38,087 bases of DNA, from NCBI GenBank assembly GCA_002084135.1, contig MUIB01000089.1:1-38087 (forward strand). The letters run 5' to 3'. The position numbers and the translations under genes are program-made. Below are positions 9,383 to 17,042 of the stretch, in pieces. Source of the stretch: Spirochaeta sp. LUC14_002_19_P3 (GTDB lineage: Bacteria; Spirochaetota; Spirochaetia; DSM-2461). The notes below the pieces were generated by a model. The model was not told the origin of the DNA and searched no databases. It was given only the letters and a program-made list of their open reading frames with translations. The first letter of the stretch is position 1. Each line of letters opens with the position of its first letter.

Positions 9383-9419
9383 GCCCGGAATATTTGAATT
9401 GAATACAAACATTCCGGGC
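9378..9419 (-). terminator. intrinsic terminator of ppdK
   Basis: On the minus strand GCCCGGAAT pairs with ATTCCGGGC (9411-9419 with 9383-9391), followed by TTTTT (9382-9378). It lies 20 bp past the ppdK stop. In the plus direction the same hairpin lacks a T-run but may still end the epimerase transcript. Confidence 0.8.
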
Positions 9420-9438
9420 ATTAAATCAGGCGGATAAA

Positions 9439-12105
9439 TCAGTTTTTAGCCATTACCACGGCCTGGGCTGCCGCCAGCCGGGCTATGGGCACCCGGTAAG
9501 GGGAACAGGACACGTAGTTCAGACCCGCTTTGTAGCAGAAGTGAATGGAATCCGGATCGCCGCCGTGCTCGCCGCAGATACCGGTTTTCAGCTCCTTCTT
9601 CACGGATCGGCCTTTCGACACGCCCATCTCCACCAGCTGGCCAACGCCTACAATGTCCAGAGACTGGAAGGGGTCAGTTTTAAGAATCTTCTTTTCAACA
9701 TACTCCGGCACGAAGCTCCCCACGTCATCGCGGCTGTACCCAAAGGCCATCTGGGTAAGATCGTTGGTGCCGAAAGAGAAGAAGTCGGCGTGCGGTACGA
9801 TAAGGTTGGCGGTGAGCGCCGCACGGGGAATTTCTATCATTGTACCGATGAGATATTCCACTTTTACGTTCAGCTCGGCGAGAACCTTGTCGATTACCTT
9901 CTGAGCATTGGCGCGCAGAATTTCCAGCTCGGCGGTGGTGCCCACGAGTGGAATCATAATTTCCGGGTGCACTTTTACGCCAGCCTTGGCAACAGCGGCG
10001 GCGGCGCGCATAATGGCTTCCACCTGCATATCGTACACTTCGGGATAGGTTATGCCCAAACGGCAGCCGCGGTGTCCGAGCATGGGATTGAGCTCCTTGA
10101 GGCTTTCCACCCGCTTAATGAGTTTCTCTGCATCCTTGTTGAGCTCCTTTGCCAAATCCCGGATATCCTTTTCGCTGTGCGGAACAAATTCATGCAACGG
10201 CGGATCGAGGAGGCGTACGGTAACCGGACGACCGTCCATGGCTTCAAATATGCCCTTGAAGTCGTCAATTTGGAGTTTGAGGATGGGCTTGAGGGCTTCC
10301 AGACGCTCTTCCTTGCTATCGGCGACAATCATGCGGCGGAAGGGAACAAGTTTGGCCTCATCGAAAAACATGTGCTCGGTGCGGCACAGGCCAATCCCTT
10401 CGGCGCCGAATTCCACCGCCAGGCGGGCATCTTCGGGCAAATCGGCGTTTGTGCGCACAAAGAAGCCGTCCGCCATGCCGGAGCGCTTGGCACCGCGGCG
10501 AATTTCATCCGCCCAGGCCAGAAGCTCGCTGAGTTCGCCGCCGAGTTCGGGCTGTTCCAGGTCTACGGCACCAGCATAGACGCTGCCGTCGCTGCCATCG
10601 AGGGAGATAATAGCTCCTTCCTGATAATCGGTGCCGCCGACGGAGAAGATTTTCTTCTTCTCGTCGATGAGTATGGCCTTGCATCCGGCTACGCAGGGCG
10701 TGCCCATGCCCCGCGCCACAACGGCTGCGTGGCTGGTCATGCCGCCGGTGGAGGTGAGTATGCCCTCGGCGACATGCATGCCCCCTATGTCTTCGGGGCT
10801 GGTTTCCCTTCTTACCAGGATAACTTTCTCGCCGCGGGCGGCCCATTCCTCGGCGTGGTCGGCGTTGAATACCACTTTTCCTACGGCGGCGCCGGGGGAG
10901 GCGTTCAAACCGACAGCGAGGGCCTTGAGGGCTTTCTTGGCTGCGGGTGTTATCATGGGATGAAGAAGCTGATCCATCTGATCGCCTGTTACGCGGGTAA
11001 CGGCGGTTTCCCTGGTAATCATCTTCTCATGCACCAAATCGACGGCAATTTTTACCGCGGCTTTGCCGGTGCGCTTGCCGTTGCGGGTTTGAAGCAGGAA
11101 GAGACGACCGTCCTGAATGGTGAATTCCATGTCCTGCATATCGGTATAATGCTTTTCGAGAAGCTCTTTCAGGCTGGAGAGCTCTTTATACACGGCGGGA
11201 TTGGCCTTTTCCAGAGCACTCAAGGGTTCCGGGGTGCGGATACCGGCCACCACATCTTCGCCCTGAGCGTTCATTAAATACTCGCCGTAGAAATAGTTTT
11301 CGCCAGTGGAAGGATCGCGGCTGAAGCATACCCCGGTGCCGGACTTGTCAGACCAGTTGCCGTAAACCATGGATTGAACGTTCACGGCGGTGCCCAAAAG
11401 ATCACCTACTTTATTGATAACCCGGTATTTGATGGCCCTTTCGTTGTTCCAGGAGCCGAATACCGCATCAATGGCACCCCAAAGCTGTGTACGGGGGTCT
11501 TGAGGGAATTCCGAGCCAACAGCTTTTCTGTACACTTGCATGTAGGCATCGACAACTTTCTTCAAATCTTCGGCATCGAGATCGGTATCGTTTTCTACGC
11601 CCTTGGCCCGCTTAACGGTGTTAAGGGCTTCTTCGAAATCGTGGTGGGGGACATCCATTACCACATCGCCGAACATTTGAATGAAGCGCCGGTAGGAATC
11701 CCAGGCAAAGCGGGCATTGCCGGTGTTGCGGGCTATGCCTTCGACGGCCTTGTCGTTAAGGCCCAGGTTGAGCACGGTATCCATCATGCCTGGCATGGAT
11801 ATGGCCGCGCCGGAACGAACCGATACCAGAAGCGGGTCTTCCGAATCGCCGAGGGTTTTGCCCATCTCTTTTTCCAGACGCTCCAGAGTGGCCGCCACCT
11901 GGCTTTTTACATCGCTGCTGTGAGATTTATTGTTCTTGTAATACTGATCGCAGGCCTCCGTGGAAATTGTGAAGCCGGGAGGAACGGGAATGCCCAGGTT
12001 GGTCATTTCAGCCAGATTGGCTCCCTTGCCTCCTAAAACTTCCTTCATCTGCGCCCGTCCGTCGGCCTTGCCGCCGCCGAAATAAAATACGTACTGTTTA
12101 CTCAT
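9439..12105 (-). CDS. ppdK: pyruvate, phosphate dikinase
   Basis: Reversibly converts pyruvate, ATP and phosphate to PEP, AMP and PPi, a common glycolytic or gluconeogenic step in anaerobes. The 888-aa length is standard. The N-terminal ATP-grasp domain starts at GGGKADGRAQMKEVLGGKGA. The phosphohistidine domain carries GGMTSHAAVVARGMG with catalytic His459. The C-terminal PEP-binding barrel has GLCRTEHMFF, the GTNDLTQMAFGYSRDD motif and ICGEHGGDP. The start ATG follows AAGGCGG. A promoter (12148-12176) and a terminator (9378-9419) bracket it as a single-gene unit. A long open frame antisense to it (9541-11277) is a codon-bias shadow. Confidence 0.97.
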   Translation of the reverse strand: MSKQYVFYFGGGKADGRAQMKEVLGGKGANLAEMTNLGIPVPPGFTISTEACDQYYKNNKSHSSDVKSQVAATLERLEKEMGKTLGDSEDPLLVSVRSGAAISMPGMMDTVLNLGLNDKAVEGIARNTGNARFAWDSYRRFIQMFGDVVMDVPHHDFEEALNTVKRAKGVENDTDLDAEDLKKVVDAYMQVYRKAVGSEFPQDPRTQLWGAIDAVFGSWNNERAIKYRVINKVGDLLGTAVNVQSMVYGNWSDKSGTGVCFSRDPSTGENYFYGEYLMNAQGEDVVAGIRTPEPLSALEKANPAVYKELSSLKELLEKHYTDMQDMEFTIQDGRLFLLQTRNGKRTGKAAVKIAVDLVHEKMITRETAVTRVTGDQMDQLLHPMITPAAKKALKALAVGLNASPGAAVGKVVFNADHAEEWAARGEKVILVRRETSPEDIGGMHVAEGILTSTGGMTSHAAVVARGMGTPCVAGCKAILIDEKKKIFSVGGTDYQEGAIISLDGSDGSVYAGAVDLEQPELGGELSELLAWADEIRRGAKRSGMADGFFVRTNADLPEDARLAVEFGAEGIGLCRTEHMFFDEAKLVPFRRMIVADSKEERLEALKPILKLQIDDFKGIFEAMDGRPVTVRLLDPPLHEFVPHSEKDIRDLAKELNKDAEKLIKRVESLKELNPMLGHRGCRLGITYPEVYDMQVEAIMRAAAAVAKAGVKVHPEIMIPLVGTTAELEILRANAQKVIDKVLAELNVKVEYLIGTMIEIPRAALTANLIVPHADFFSFGTNDLTQMAFGYSRDDVGSFVPEYVEKKILKTDPFQSLDIVGVGQLVEMGVSKGRSVKKELKTGICGEHGGDPDSIHFCYKAGLNYVSCSPYRVPIARLAAAQAVVMAKN

Positions 12106-12147
12106 GTTATCCGCCTTATCAGGTTAATTTTTTTGATTCTGATTATA

Positions 12148-12176
12148 AGGATAATACGCTGGTGAAAAGATGTCAA
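12148..12176 (-). promoter_or_regulatory. ppdK promoter
   Basis: On the minus strand TTGACA (12176-12171) is followed after exactly 17 bp by TATCCT (12153-12148), a good sigma-70 type match. The resulting leader would be about 35 nt. Confidence 0.65.
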
Positions 12177-12250
12177 CCCCTGGTAAAGGGGCCACCACAG
12201 AAGGGCTGCCTGTATACTTTTGTTGGCTTCATCACTATTATGCAGGTATG

Positions 12251-12799
12251 ATGTTTTATATTTTCACGGGATTAAAGCATTGTGGCAAAACCTCTCTTGG
12301 CAGAGCGGCCGCTTCAGAATTGCATTACAGCTTTTTCGATCTCGATCAGCTTGTTCTTGATTTGTCGCCGAATAAGTGGAAGTCGGTCCGTGAGTTATGG
12401 ATGAATTCAGGACGGGAGGAATTCCTCAGGCTGGAAGAACTCGCGGCGCAGAATTTTATCAGGCTAACACTGCCTTCTCTTGAAGGCCGGGGTGTGATAC
12501 TCTCCCTTGGAGGGGGAAGCATTGAGAATGACGGTGCGCTACACTGGTTGCGCGGGCCGGGACTAAGGGTATACATTCGGGCGGAGGCCAATCTGCTGTT
12601 CCAGAGAATCATGGCAAAGGGGAGGCCGCCGTTTCTCTCGGAGGATGCTCCTGAAAAAGATTTTTCTGTTCTTTACCAGAAACGCGACAAACTCTATCGG
12701 AAATTTGCGGATATTATACACGATGTAGACAACTCCCCCCGTGAAATTAATACTCAGCGCCTGCTGAAGACATTGGAGGCCTATCATGCCGGGAAATAG
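12251..12799 (+). CDS. aroK: shikimate kinase
   Basis: Phosphorylates shikimate at the 3-hydroxyl using ATP, in the pathway to chorismate. The P-loop is GLKHCGKTSLG near the N-terminus. The adenylate-kinase-like fold continues with FFDLDQ (the shikimate-binding Asp), REEFLRLEE and LSLGGGSIEN, the conserved GGG. About 182 aa is typical. The start is placed at ATG 12251 (or the adjacent 12248), just before the first strand and after GCAGG. The frame is open back to ATG 12170, but that extension is not shikimate-kinase-like. Its last 14 bases overlap aroC, so the two pathway enzymes are coupled. Confidence 0.88.
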   Translation: MFYIFTGLKHCGKTSLGRAAASELHYSFFDLDQLVLDLSPNKWKSVRELWMNSGREEFLRLEELAAQNFIRLTLPSLEGRGVILSLGGGSIENDGALHWLRGPGLRVYIRAEANLLFQRIMAKGRPPFLSEDAPEKDFSVLYQKRDKLYRKFADIIHDVDNSPREINTQRLLKTLEAYHAGK

Positions 12800-13847
12800 T
12801 TTTGGACGATTGCTAAGCATTACCACCTTCGGGGAATCTCATGGAGCCGCGGTTGGGGTTATTGTTGACGGCCTGCCGCCGGGGATGGAAATTTCCGAAG
12901 CGGATATTCAAACGGAACTGAACCGGCGCAGGCCGGGTCAGTCTGAGCTTTCAACACCCCGGGACGAAGCGGACAGAATTGCCATTCTTTCAGGAATTTT
13001 TGAAGGGCGAACTACCGGCGTTCCTTTGGCCATGATGCTGCACAACACCAATATCCGCTCATCCGATTACAATGATATTGCCGATAAATTCAGGCCGGGG
13101 CACGCGGATTTTACCTATCAGGCAAAGTATGGCCTGCGGGACTGGCGCGGCAGCGGAAGGGCCTCGGGCCGGGAAACGGCAGCCCGGGTGGCGGCTGGAG
13201 CCATAGCGAAAAAATGGCTGAAAGCGAAAGGCGTTCATATTCTGGCCTGGACGCAGATGGCTGCCGGCATAAACTGCGAGGGTTTTGATGCGGAAGTTAT
13301 AGAAAAAAATCCTCTTAGGGCCTGTGATTTGAAGGCTGCGGAAAAGATGGCCGAACGCATTCGCCGCCTTATGGAGCAGGGCGACAGTGCCGGGGGAATT
13401 ATTCAATGCCGGGTAAGCGGCCTGCCCGCGGGGCTGGGCAATCCTGTATTTGATAAACTCGAAGCGGAGCTGGGCCATGCCATTCTCTCTATCGGAGCAA
13501 TTCGCGGCTTTGAAATAGGCGCCGGGTTTGCCGCGACCGCCATGAAAGGCAGTGAGCATAATGATGCCATGAACGCCGATGGGTTCATAAGCAATCATGC
13601 CGGCGGTGTAATCGGCGGCATAAGCACCGGGCAGGAGCTGGTATTCCGTGCCGCGGTAAAACCTACCAGCTCCATAAGCCTGCCCCAAAGCACCCGCAAC
13701 ATTGCCGGTGAAACGGTGGAAATCCGCACCGAAGGCCGCCACGATCCCATTATATGTCCGCGCATAGTTCCCGTTATCGAGGCCATGACGGCCCTGGTAC
13801 TGATGGATGCCTGGCTGATTCAAGCCGCCCAGAGAGGATTAAAATAA
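12786..13847 (+). CDS. aroC: chorismate synthase
   Basis: Removes phosphate from EPSP to make chorismate and needs reduced FMN. The 353-aa protein has the signature blocks in order: GESHG near residue 18, RRRPGQSELSTPR, the central RDWRGSGRASGRETAARVAAGA, and GGISTGQ with RNIAGE towards the C-terminus. The start ATG lies inside the end of aroK. The EPSP synthase step between these two is not encoded here. A bidirectional hairpin follows the gene. Confidence 0.97.
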   Translation: MPGNSFGRLLSITTFGESHGAAVGVIVDGLPPGMEISEADIQTELNRRRPGQSELSTPRDEADRIAILSGIFEGRTTGVPLAMMLHNTNIRSSDYNDIADKFRPGHADFTYQAKYGLRDWRGSGRASGRETAARVAAGAIAKKWLKAKGVHILAWTQMAAGINCEGFDAEVIEKNPLRACDLKAAEKMAERIRRLMEQGDSAGGIIQCRVSGLPAGLGNPVFDKLEAELGHAILSIGAIRGFEIGAGFAATAMKGSEHNDAMNADGFISNHAGGVIGGISTGQELVFRAAVKPTSSISLPQSTRNIAGETVEIRTEGRHDPIICPRIVPVIEAMTALVLMDAWLIQAAQRGLK

Positions 13848-13885
13848 TCCCGCGAAGCTGCCGCCAGGAACACCGCCCCACATAA

Positions 13886-13919
13886 AAATAAAAGCCCGCA
13901 TACAGGCAGGCTTTTATTT
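13886..13919. terminator. bidirectional terminator between aroC and the rubredoxin gene
   Basis: AAATAAAAGCC (13886-13896) pairs with GGCTTTTATTT (13909-13919) around a 12-nt loop. T-rich sequence follows the stem in both directions. The two flanking genes converge on it. Confidence 0.8.
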
Positions 13920-13940
13920 ATGCGCGTAATTATTTGCCGG

Positions 13941-14105
13941 TTAGTCTTCCATTTTTGAAAACTCGGATTTTTCCGCGCCGCAGAGCGGGCAGACCCAGTC
14001 TTCCGGCAGGTCGGCAAACGCTGTGCCGGCACTGATACCGTTATCCACATCGCCTTCCGATGGATCGTAAATGTAACCGCATACCTCACAAACATATTTT
14101 TGCAT
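13941..14105 (-). CDS. rubredoxin
   Basis: Small one-iron electron carrier of 54 aa. The iron ligands are Cys6 and Cys9 ([10 protein letters not shown]) and Cys39 and Cys42 (WVCPLCG), all conserved. The start is ATG 14105, because AGGAGG (14112-14117) sits 6 bp before it; the longer frame from 14129 has no support. Rubredoxins in anaerobes often serve oxygen or superoxide reduction, but no partner gene is adjacent, so the role here is open. Confidence 0.95.
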   Translation of the reverse strand: MQKYVCEVCGYIYDPSEGDVDNGISAGTAFADLPEDWVCPLCGAEKSEFSKMED

Positions 14106-14446
14106 ACAATACCTCCTTGTAATCAGCATTCCAAATTGCTGGCCAGCTCATTTTCTATATTTCCAGCCCCGCTTTAGCCGATACTTATTTCAGCCATTGT
14201 TAGCTATTAGCTGAAATGTGTCAATCCCCTTTCAAACATACTCGTAATGCTTTTGTATGGGGGCCCTCTAAAAAACCCATTTAGTTCTTGCCTGCCTGTA
14301 GCAGACAGGACTCGATCTTTTCCGCCGCCCTTAAGTTGTCAAAATGCTCACGTAGCTTAAGCTTTTGCCGCCCGACAAAAAATTTTTCCGTCAATTTCCT
14401 AAAGCGGTTTTTTAGAGGTACCCTACAGTTTCCTTGCAATACGGAC
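14106..14446. other. intergenic region between the rubredoxin and DHODH-like genes
   Basis: About 340 bp with no credible gene. It holds the rubredoxin ribosome site and promoter area (14106-14260) and then full TIR element copy B (14261-14424). A 95-codon open frame at 14288-14575 runs through the repeat and into the antisense of the next gene and was not called. The sequence TTAGCTATTAGCTGAAAT around 14200 is AT-rich without a clear promoter match. Confidence 0.6.
14261..14424 (+). repeat. TIR element, full copy B
   Basis: 164 bp running from GGGCCCTCTAAAAAA to TTTTTTAGAGGTACCCT. The interior matches copies C and E: TTTAGTTCTTG, TTTTCCGCCGC, GTCAAAATGCTCACGTAGC, TTAAGCTTTTGCCGCCC and TTTCCTAAAGC. 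Compared with C it carries an extra 19-20 bp small palindrome (CCTGCCTGTAGCAGACAGG). Its right end lies 22 bp from the stop of the minus-strand DHODH-like gene. Confidence 0.9.
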
Positions 14447-15415
14447 TTAACCCTTTATTGCTTTCACATACTGGAGACGCTGATAGAAATCGTTGCGTTG
14501 ATCGTCCTTCATGCTCAATTTACCGCGAAAATCGTTGAGAGACTGGAACTTATGGGAGATCATCCATTCTTTTAAGCTATCCAGAAATTGCTGAATAACC
14601 TGTAGCCCGTTGCGATAGAGCACACTGCAAAGCTGGGCCGCACTGCCGCCAGCCAGAAGTACCTTAATGAGACTGGATGGATCATAAATGCCGGTTGAGG
14701 CGGAAAAATCAAGATTCGGAGTTTCCGCCAGAATACCAATCCAGCGCAGAACTGTACTGAATTCTTCCGCCGCGGAAAGTGTATTGCCCGATTTTAATTC
14801 CATCGTGTCAATATTAATATCCATTGTATAGTAGCGGTTGAAAAGAGTAAGGGCATTGGCACCGGCATCTCTCAGGCGAATTGCCAGATTCGGTAGGGCG
14901 GAATAATGCGGTCCCAGCTTTACCGCTAGCGGAATGCTAACAGTATTGCGGGCCTGAACTACCATATCCACCAGCTTATCCTCTATTTTTTGCGCAGAGG
15001 TTTTATAATCCAGTGCTATCGGCGAAAGATTCAGCTCAATGGCATGCGCTCCTACACCGGCAATACGCTCGACATAATCCACCCACCAGCGGACGGAATT
15101 GCAGTTCAGACTGGCAATAACGGGAATATCAACAGACTGCACACAGCCCTCTACCAGATTCAGATAGGTATCGGGTTCATACAGCATGTTCATCTGTTCG
15201 AGATAGAGCAAGGCTTCCGGGTCCATACCCTCATCCATCCGGTCACTGCTGTTTGCCTTGGCAATATCCTCCTCGAATAGCGACTTGAGCACGACAGCTC
15301 CAGCCCCGGCCCTGCATGCTTCCTGCACCCCTTTAACACTGGCGGTGAGCGAGGAAGATGAAACGATAATCGGATTGGGAAGTTTGATTCCCATATATTG
15401 TGTACTAATGTCCAT
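14447..15415 (-). CDS. dihydroorotate dehydrogenase-like flavoprotein
   Basis: TIM-barrel flavoprotein of 322 aa resembling class 1 dihydroorotate dehydrogenase. N-terminal LPNPIIVSSSSLT and AGAGAVVLKSLFEED fit the FMN-binding strand. IELNLSP sits where class 1 PyrD has the catalytic NLSCPN loop, so the active-site Cys is absent. VKLGPHYSALPNLAIRL and LLAGGSAAQLCSVLYRNG match the barrel end that grips the FMN phosphate. The missing Cys argues against a standard pyrimidine-pathway enzyme. Such PyrD-like proteins are common in anaerobes and have no settled role. It is transcribed alone, diverging from the aminotransferase. Confidence 0.75.
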   Translation of the reverse strand: MDISTQYMGIKLPNPIIVSSSSLTASVKGVQEACRAGAGAVVLKSLFEEDIAKANSSDRMDEGMDPEALLYLEQMNMLYEPDTYLNLVEGCVQSVDIPVIASLNCNSVRWWVDYVERIAGVGAHAIELNLSPIALDYKTSAQKIEDKLVDMVVQARNTVSIPLAVKLGPHYSALPNLAIRLRDAGANALTLFNRYYTMDINIDTMELKSGNTLSAAEEFSTVLRWIGILAETPNLDFSASTGIYDPSSLIKVLLAGGSAAQLCSVLYRNGLQVIQQFLDSLKEWMISHKFQSLNDFRGKLSMKDDQRNDFYQRLQYVKAIKG

Positions 15416-15504
15416 AACTTACTGTACCTGTTGACAGGATTTGTGTCTATGCCTTAATTATCAATTCAGGCAATCAAAAATTCCGAAAATTCCCCATGCT
15501 TTAC

Positions 15505-15532
15505 TTGACATTTTTTGTAAAGCCCATTTAAC
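15505..15532 (+). promoter_or_regulatory. promoter of the leader/aminotransferase transcript
   Basis: A perfect TTGACA (15505-15510) is followed after 16 bp by TTTAAC (15527-15532), 4 of 6 matches. A 17-bp spacer gives TTAACT. Transcription would begin near 15540, almost at the leader ORF start codon. Confidence 0.6.
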
Positions 15533-15540
15533 TAAGCGGT

Positions 15541-15597
15541 ATGAGAAATGCCCCTGCTCTGAATAGTGTTATTTTTTTCGCAGCCGCAGCCCCTTAA
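15541..15597 (+). CDS. putative leader peptide, Ala-rich (18 aa)
   Basis: The reading frame is MRNAPALNSVIFFAAAAP followed by TAA. It carries four consecutive Ala codons (GCA GCC GCA GCC, 15580-15591) just before Pro-stop, the shape of an attenuation leader peptide. It lies between a promoter and a terminator hairpin. No clear Shine-Dalgarno sequence precedes it, but the predicted transcription start is only 1-2 nt upstream, so it could be translated leaderless. Stalling at the Ala run would cover segment 1 of the leader RNA. The Phe-Phe pair just upstream is a second possible control signal. Confidence 0.6.
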   Translation: MRNAPALNSVIFFAAAAP

Positions 15598-15658
15598 TTG
15601 GGTCGCGGTGTAAATTTATCCTGAAACCGCGGCAATACAGCAGCCGCGGTTATTTTTT
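15584..15658 (+). promoter_or_regulatory. transcription attenuator with competing hairpins
   Basis: Four segments can be drawn. Segment 1 (CCGCAGCCC, 15584-15592) pairs with segment 2 (GGGTCGCGG, 15600-15608) with one mismatch and one G-U. Segment 2 (15602-15609) can instead pair over 8 bp with segment 3 (15626-15633). Segment 3 (AACCGCGGC, 15625-15633) forms a perfect 9-bp terminator stem with segment 4 (GCCGCGGTT, 15643-15651), followed by a T-run (15653-15658). Segment 1 lies inside the Ala codons of the leader ORF. There is no upstream plus-strand gene for this terminator to serve, so regulation of the downstream aminotransferase is the simplest reading. Confidence 0.7.
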
Positions 15659-15682
15659 GTTCAGAGGGCATAAGGAGAGTGT

Positions 15683-16987
15683 ATGAGACGGAATATTGTT
15701 CACGTTGGAGCGGATCAACTTCGCTATGAGATACGGGAAATTGTAGAAAGAGCGCATGAAATCAGAAAGCTCGGGGTTCCTGTTACCTGGGAAAACATTG
15801 GCGACCCCGTGCAGAAGGGGGAATCGGTTCCGGAATGGATTAAGGCCATTGTTCACGAGCTGGTAGACAAAGATGCCGCCTATCAGTACACCGATTCCGC
15901 AGGGAGCAAGGCAACGAGAGACTTTCTCGCGGAGCAGGCTAATAAACAGGGGGGAGTCAATATCCGCCCCGAAGATATTTTGTTCTTCAATGGGCTGGGC
16001 GATGCCGTTTCCACCCTTTTTACCCACATGCGCCGCGAAGCAAGAGTTCTTGGCCCCAGCCCCGCCTATTCCACGCTGTCCTCCGCCGAAGCCTCCCATT
16101 CCGGATATGAGCACTTCACCTACATGCTTGACCCCGACAATGGCTGGCAGCCCAACCTTGCTGACATTAAGAAAAAAGTCCGCTACAACGATTCCGTGGC
16201 CGGCATTTTGCTGATCAACCCCGATAACCCCACTGGAGCTGTGTATCCTGCCTCCATCCTGGAAGAAATCGTTGCAATTGCCCGCGAAGAGAAACTGTTC
16301 GTGCTGGCCGATGAAACCTACCGCAACCTCGTCTATCCCGGCAGCGACACGGCTCCTTTGAGTCAGGTAATAGGCGATGTTCCCGGCATATCCCTGCGCA
16401 GCATATCCAAAGACTTCCCCTGGCCCGGTGCTCGCTGCGGCTGGATGGAGGTTTACAATCAGGATAAAAATTCCACATTCCGGCGCTACATTGCCAGCCT
16501 GCTGGATGCCAAGCGTCTCGAAGTCTGCTCCACCACCCTGCCGCAAATGGCCATTCCCAAAGTTATGTCCCATCCCCAATTTGCCGGACACCTTGCAAGA
16601 AGGGCGGAAATGTTCTCCAAACGGGCCGATGAAGCCATGGCCATCCTCGGCAGCGTGCCGGAAATCAGCGTTGTAAAACCGGGCGGAGCCTTCTTTCTCA
16701 CTGTAACCTTTAATATCGATCTGCCCAGCAGCGGCCCCCTTCCCCCCATAGCCAACAATCAGGTTTATCGCTATGTTACCGAGCTGGTAAAAGATGTTCC
16801 CCCCGACAAACGCTTCGTTTACTGGCTTCTCGGAGCAGTCGGCATCTGCACCGTTCCCCTGAGCGGCTTCTGCAGCAGCCTTCCCGGCTTTAGAAGCACC
16901 CTGCTGGAAACCGATGACGCAAAACGCCGCCGCACTTACGAAACCCTGGCAGCCGCGATAAGGGAGTACTGTTCGTATCAGGCCTGA
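15683..16987 (+). CDS. PLP-dependent aminotransferase, class I/II
   Basis: Fold type I aminotransferase of 434 aa. NPDNPTG and VLADETYRNLVY give the substrate and PLP contacts. SISKDFPWPGARCGW carries the Schiff-base Lys243 and the phosphate-binding Arg. The N-terminus (ENIGDPVQKG, YQYTDSAGSKATRDFL) is like the alanine and tyrosine aminotransferase group. The start ATG follows AAGGAGAG at correct spacing. It lies 25 bp after an intrinsic terminator and an Ala-rich leader ORF. If the leader reports the product, an alanine-forming or pyruvate-using transaminase is the best guess. The family alone does not fix the substrate. Confidence 0.88.
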   Translation: MRRNIVHVGADQLRYEIREIVERAHEIRKLGVPVTWENIGDPVQKGESVPEWIKAIVHELVDKDAAYQYTDSAGSKATRDFLAEQANKQGGVNIRPEDILFFNGLGDAVSTLFTHMRREARVLGPSPAYSTLSSAEASHSGYEHFTYMLDPDNGWQPNLADIKKKVRYNDSVAGILLINPDNPTGAVYPASILEEIVAIAREEKLFVLADETYRNLVYPGSDTAPLSQVIGDVPGISLRSISKDFPWPGARCGWMEVYNQDKNSTFRRYIASLLDAKRLEVCSTTLPQMAIPKVMSHPQFAGHLARRAEMFSKRADEAMAILGSVPEISVVKPGGAFFLTVTFNIDLPSSGPLPPIANNQVYRYVTELVKDVPPDKRFVYWLLGAVGICTVPLSGFCSSLPGFRSTLLETDDAKRRRTYETLAAAIREYCSYQA

Positions 16988-16996
16988 GGCTGCTTA

Positions 16997-17025
16997 TTTA
17001 CACATATCATGTATCTGATTATAAT
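16997..17025 (+). promoter_or_regulatory. promoter of the quinone oxidoreductase gene
   Basis: TTTACA (16997-17002), a 17-bp spacer and a perfect TATAAT (17020-17025) form a strong sigma-70 type match. It begins 10 bp after the aminotransferase stop, so the next gene can be expressed independently of the attenuator. The predicted leader is only about 10 nt and begins near the AGGAGG ribosome site. Confidence 0.7.
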
Positions 17026-17042
17026 ATTTCAGGAGGAACATT

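Noticed and set aside
9541-11277. 578-codon open frame antisense to ppdK
   Set aside because: It lies wholly within ppdK on the other strand, has no ribosome site, and its Gly/Ala/His-rich composition is the mirror of biased codons in ppdK.
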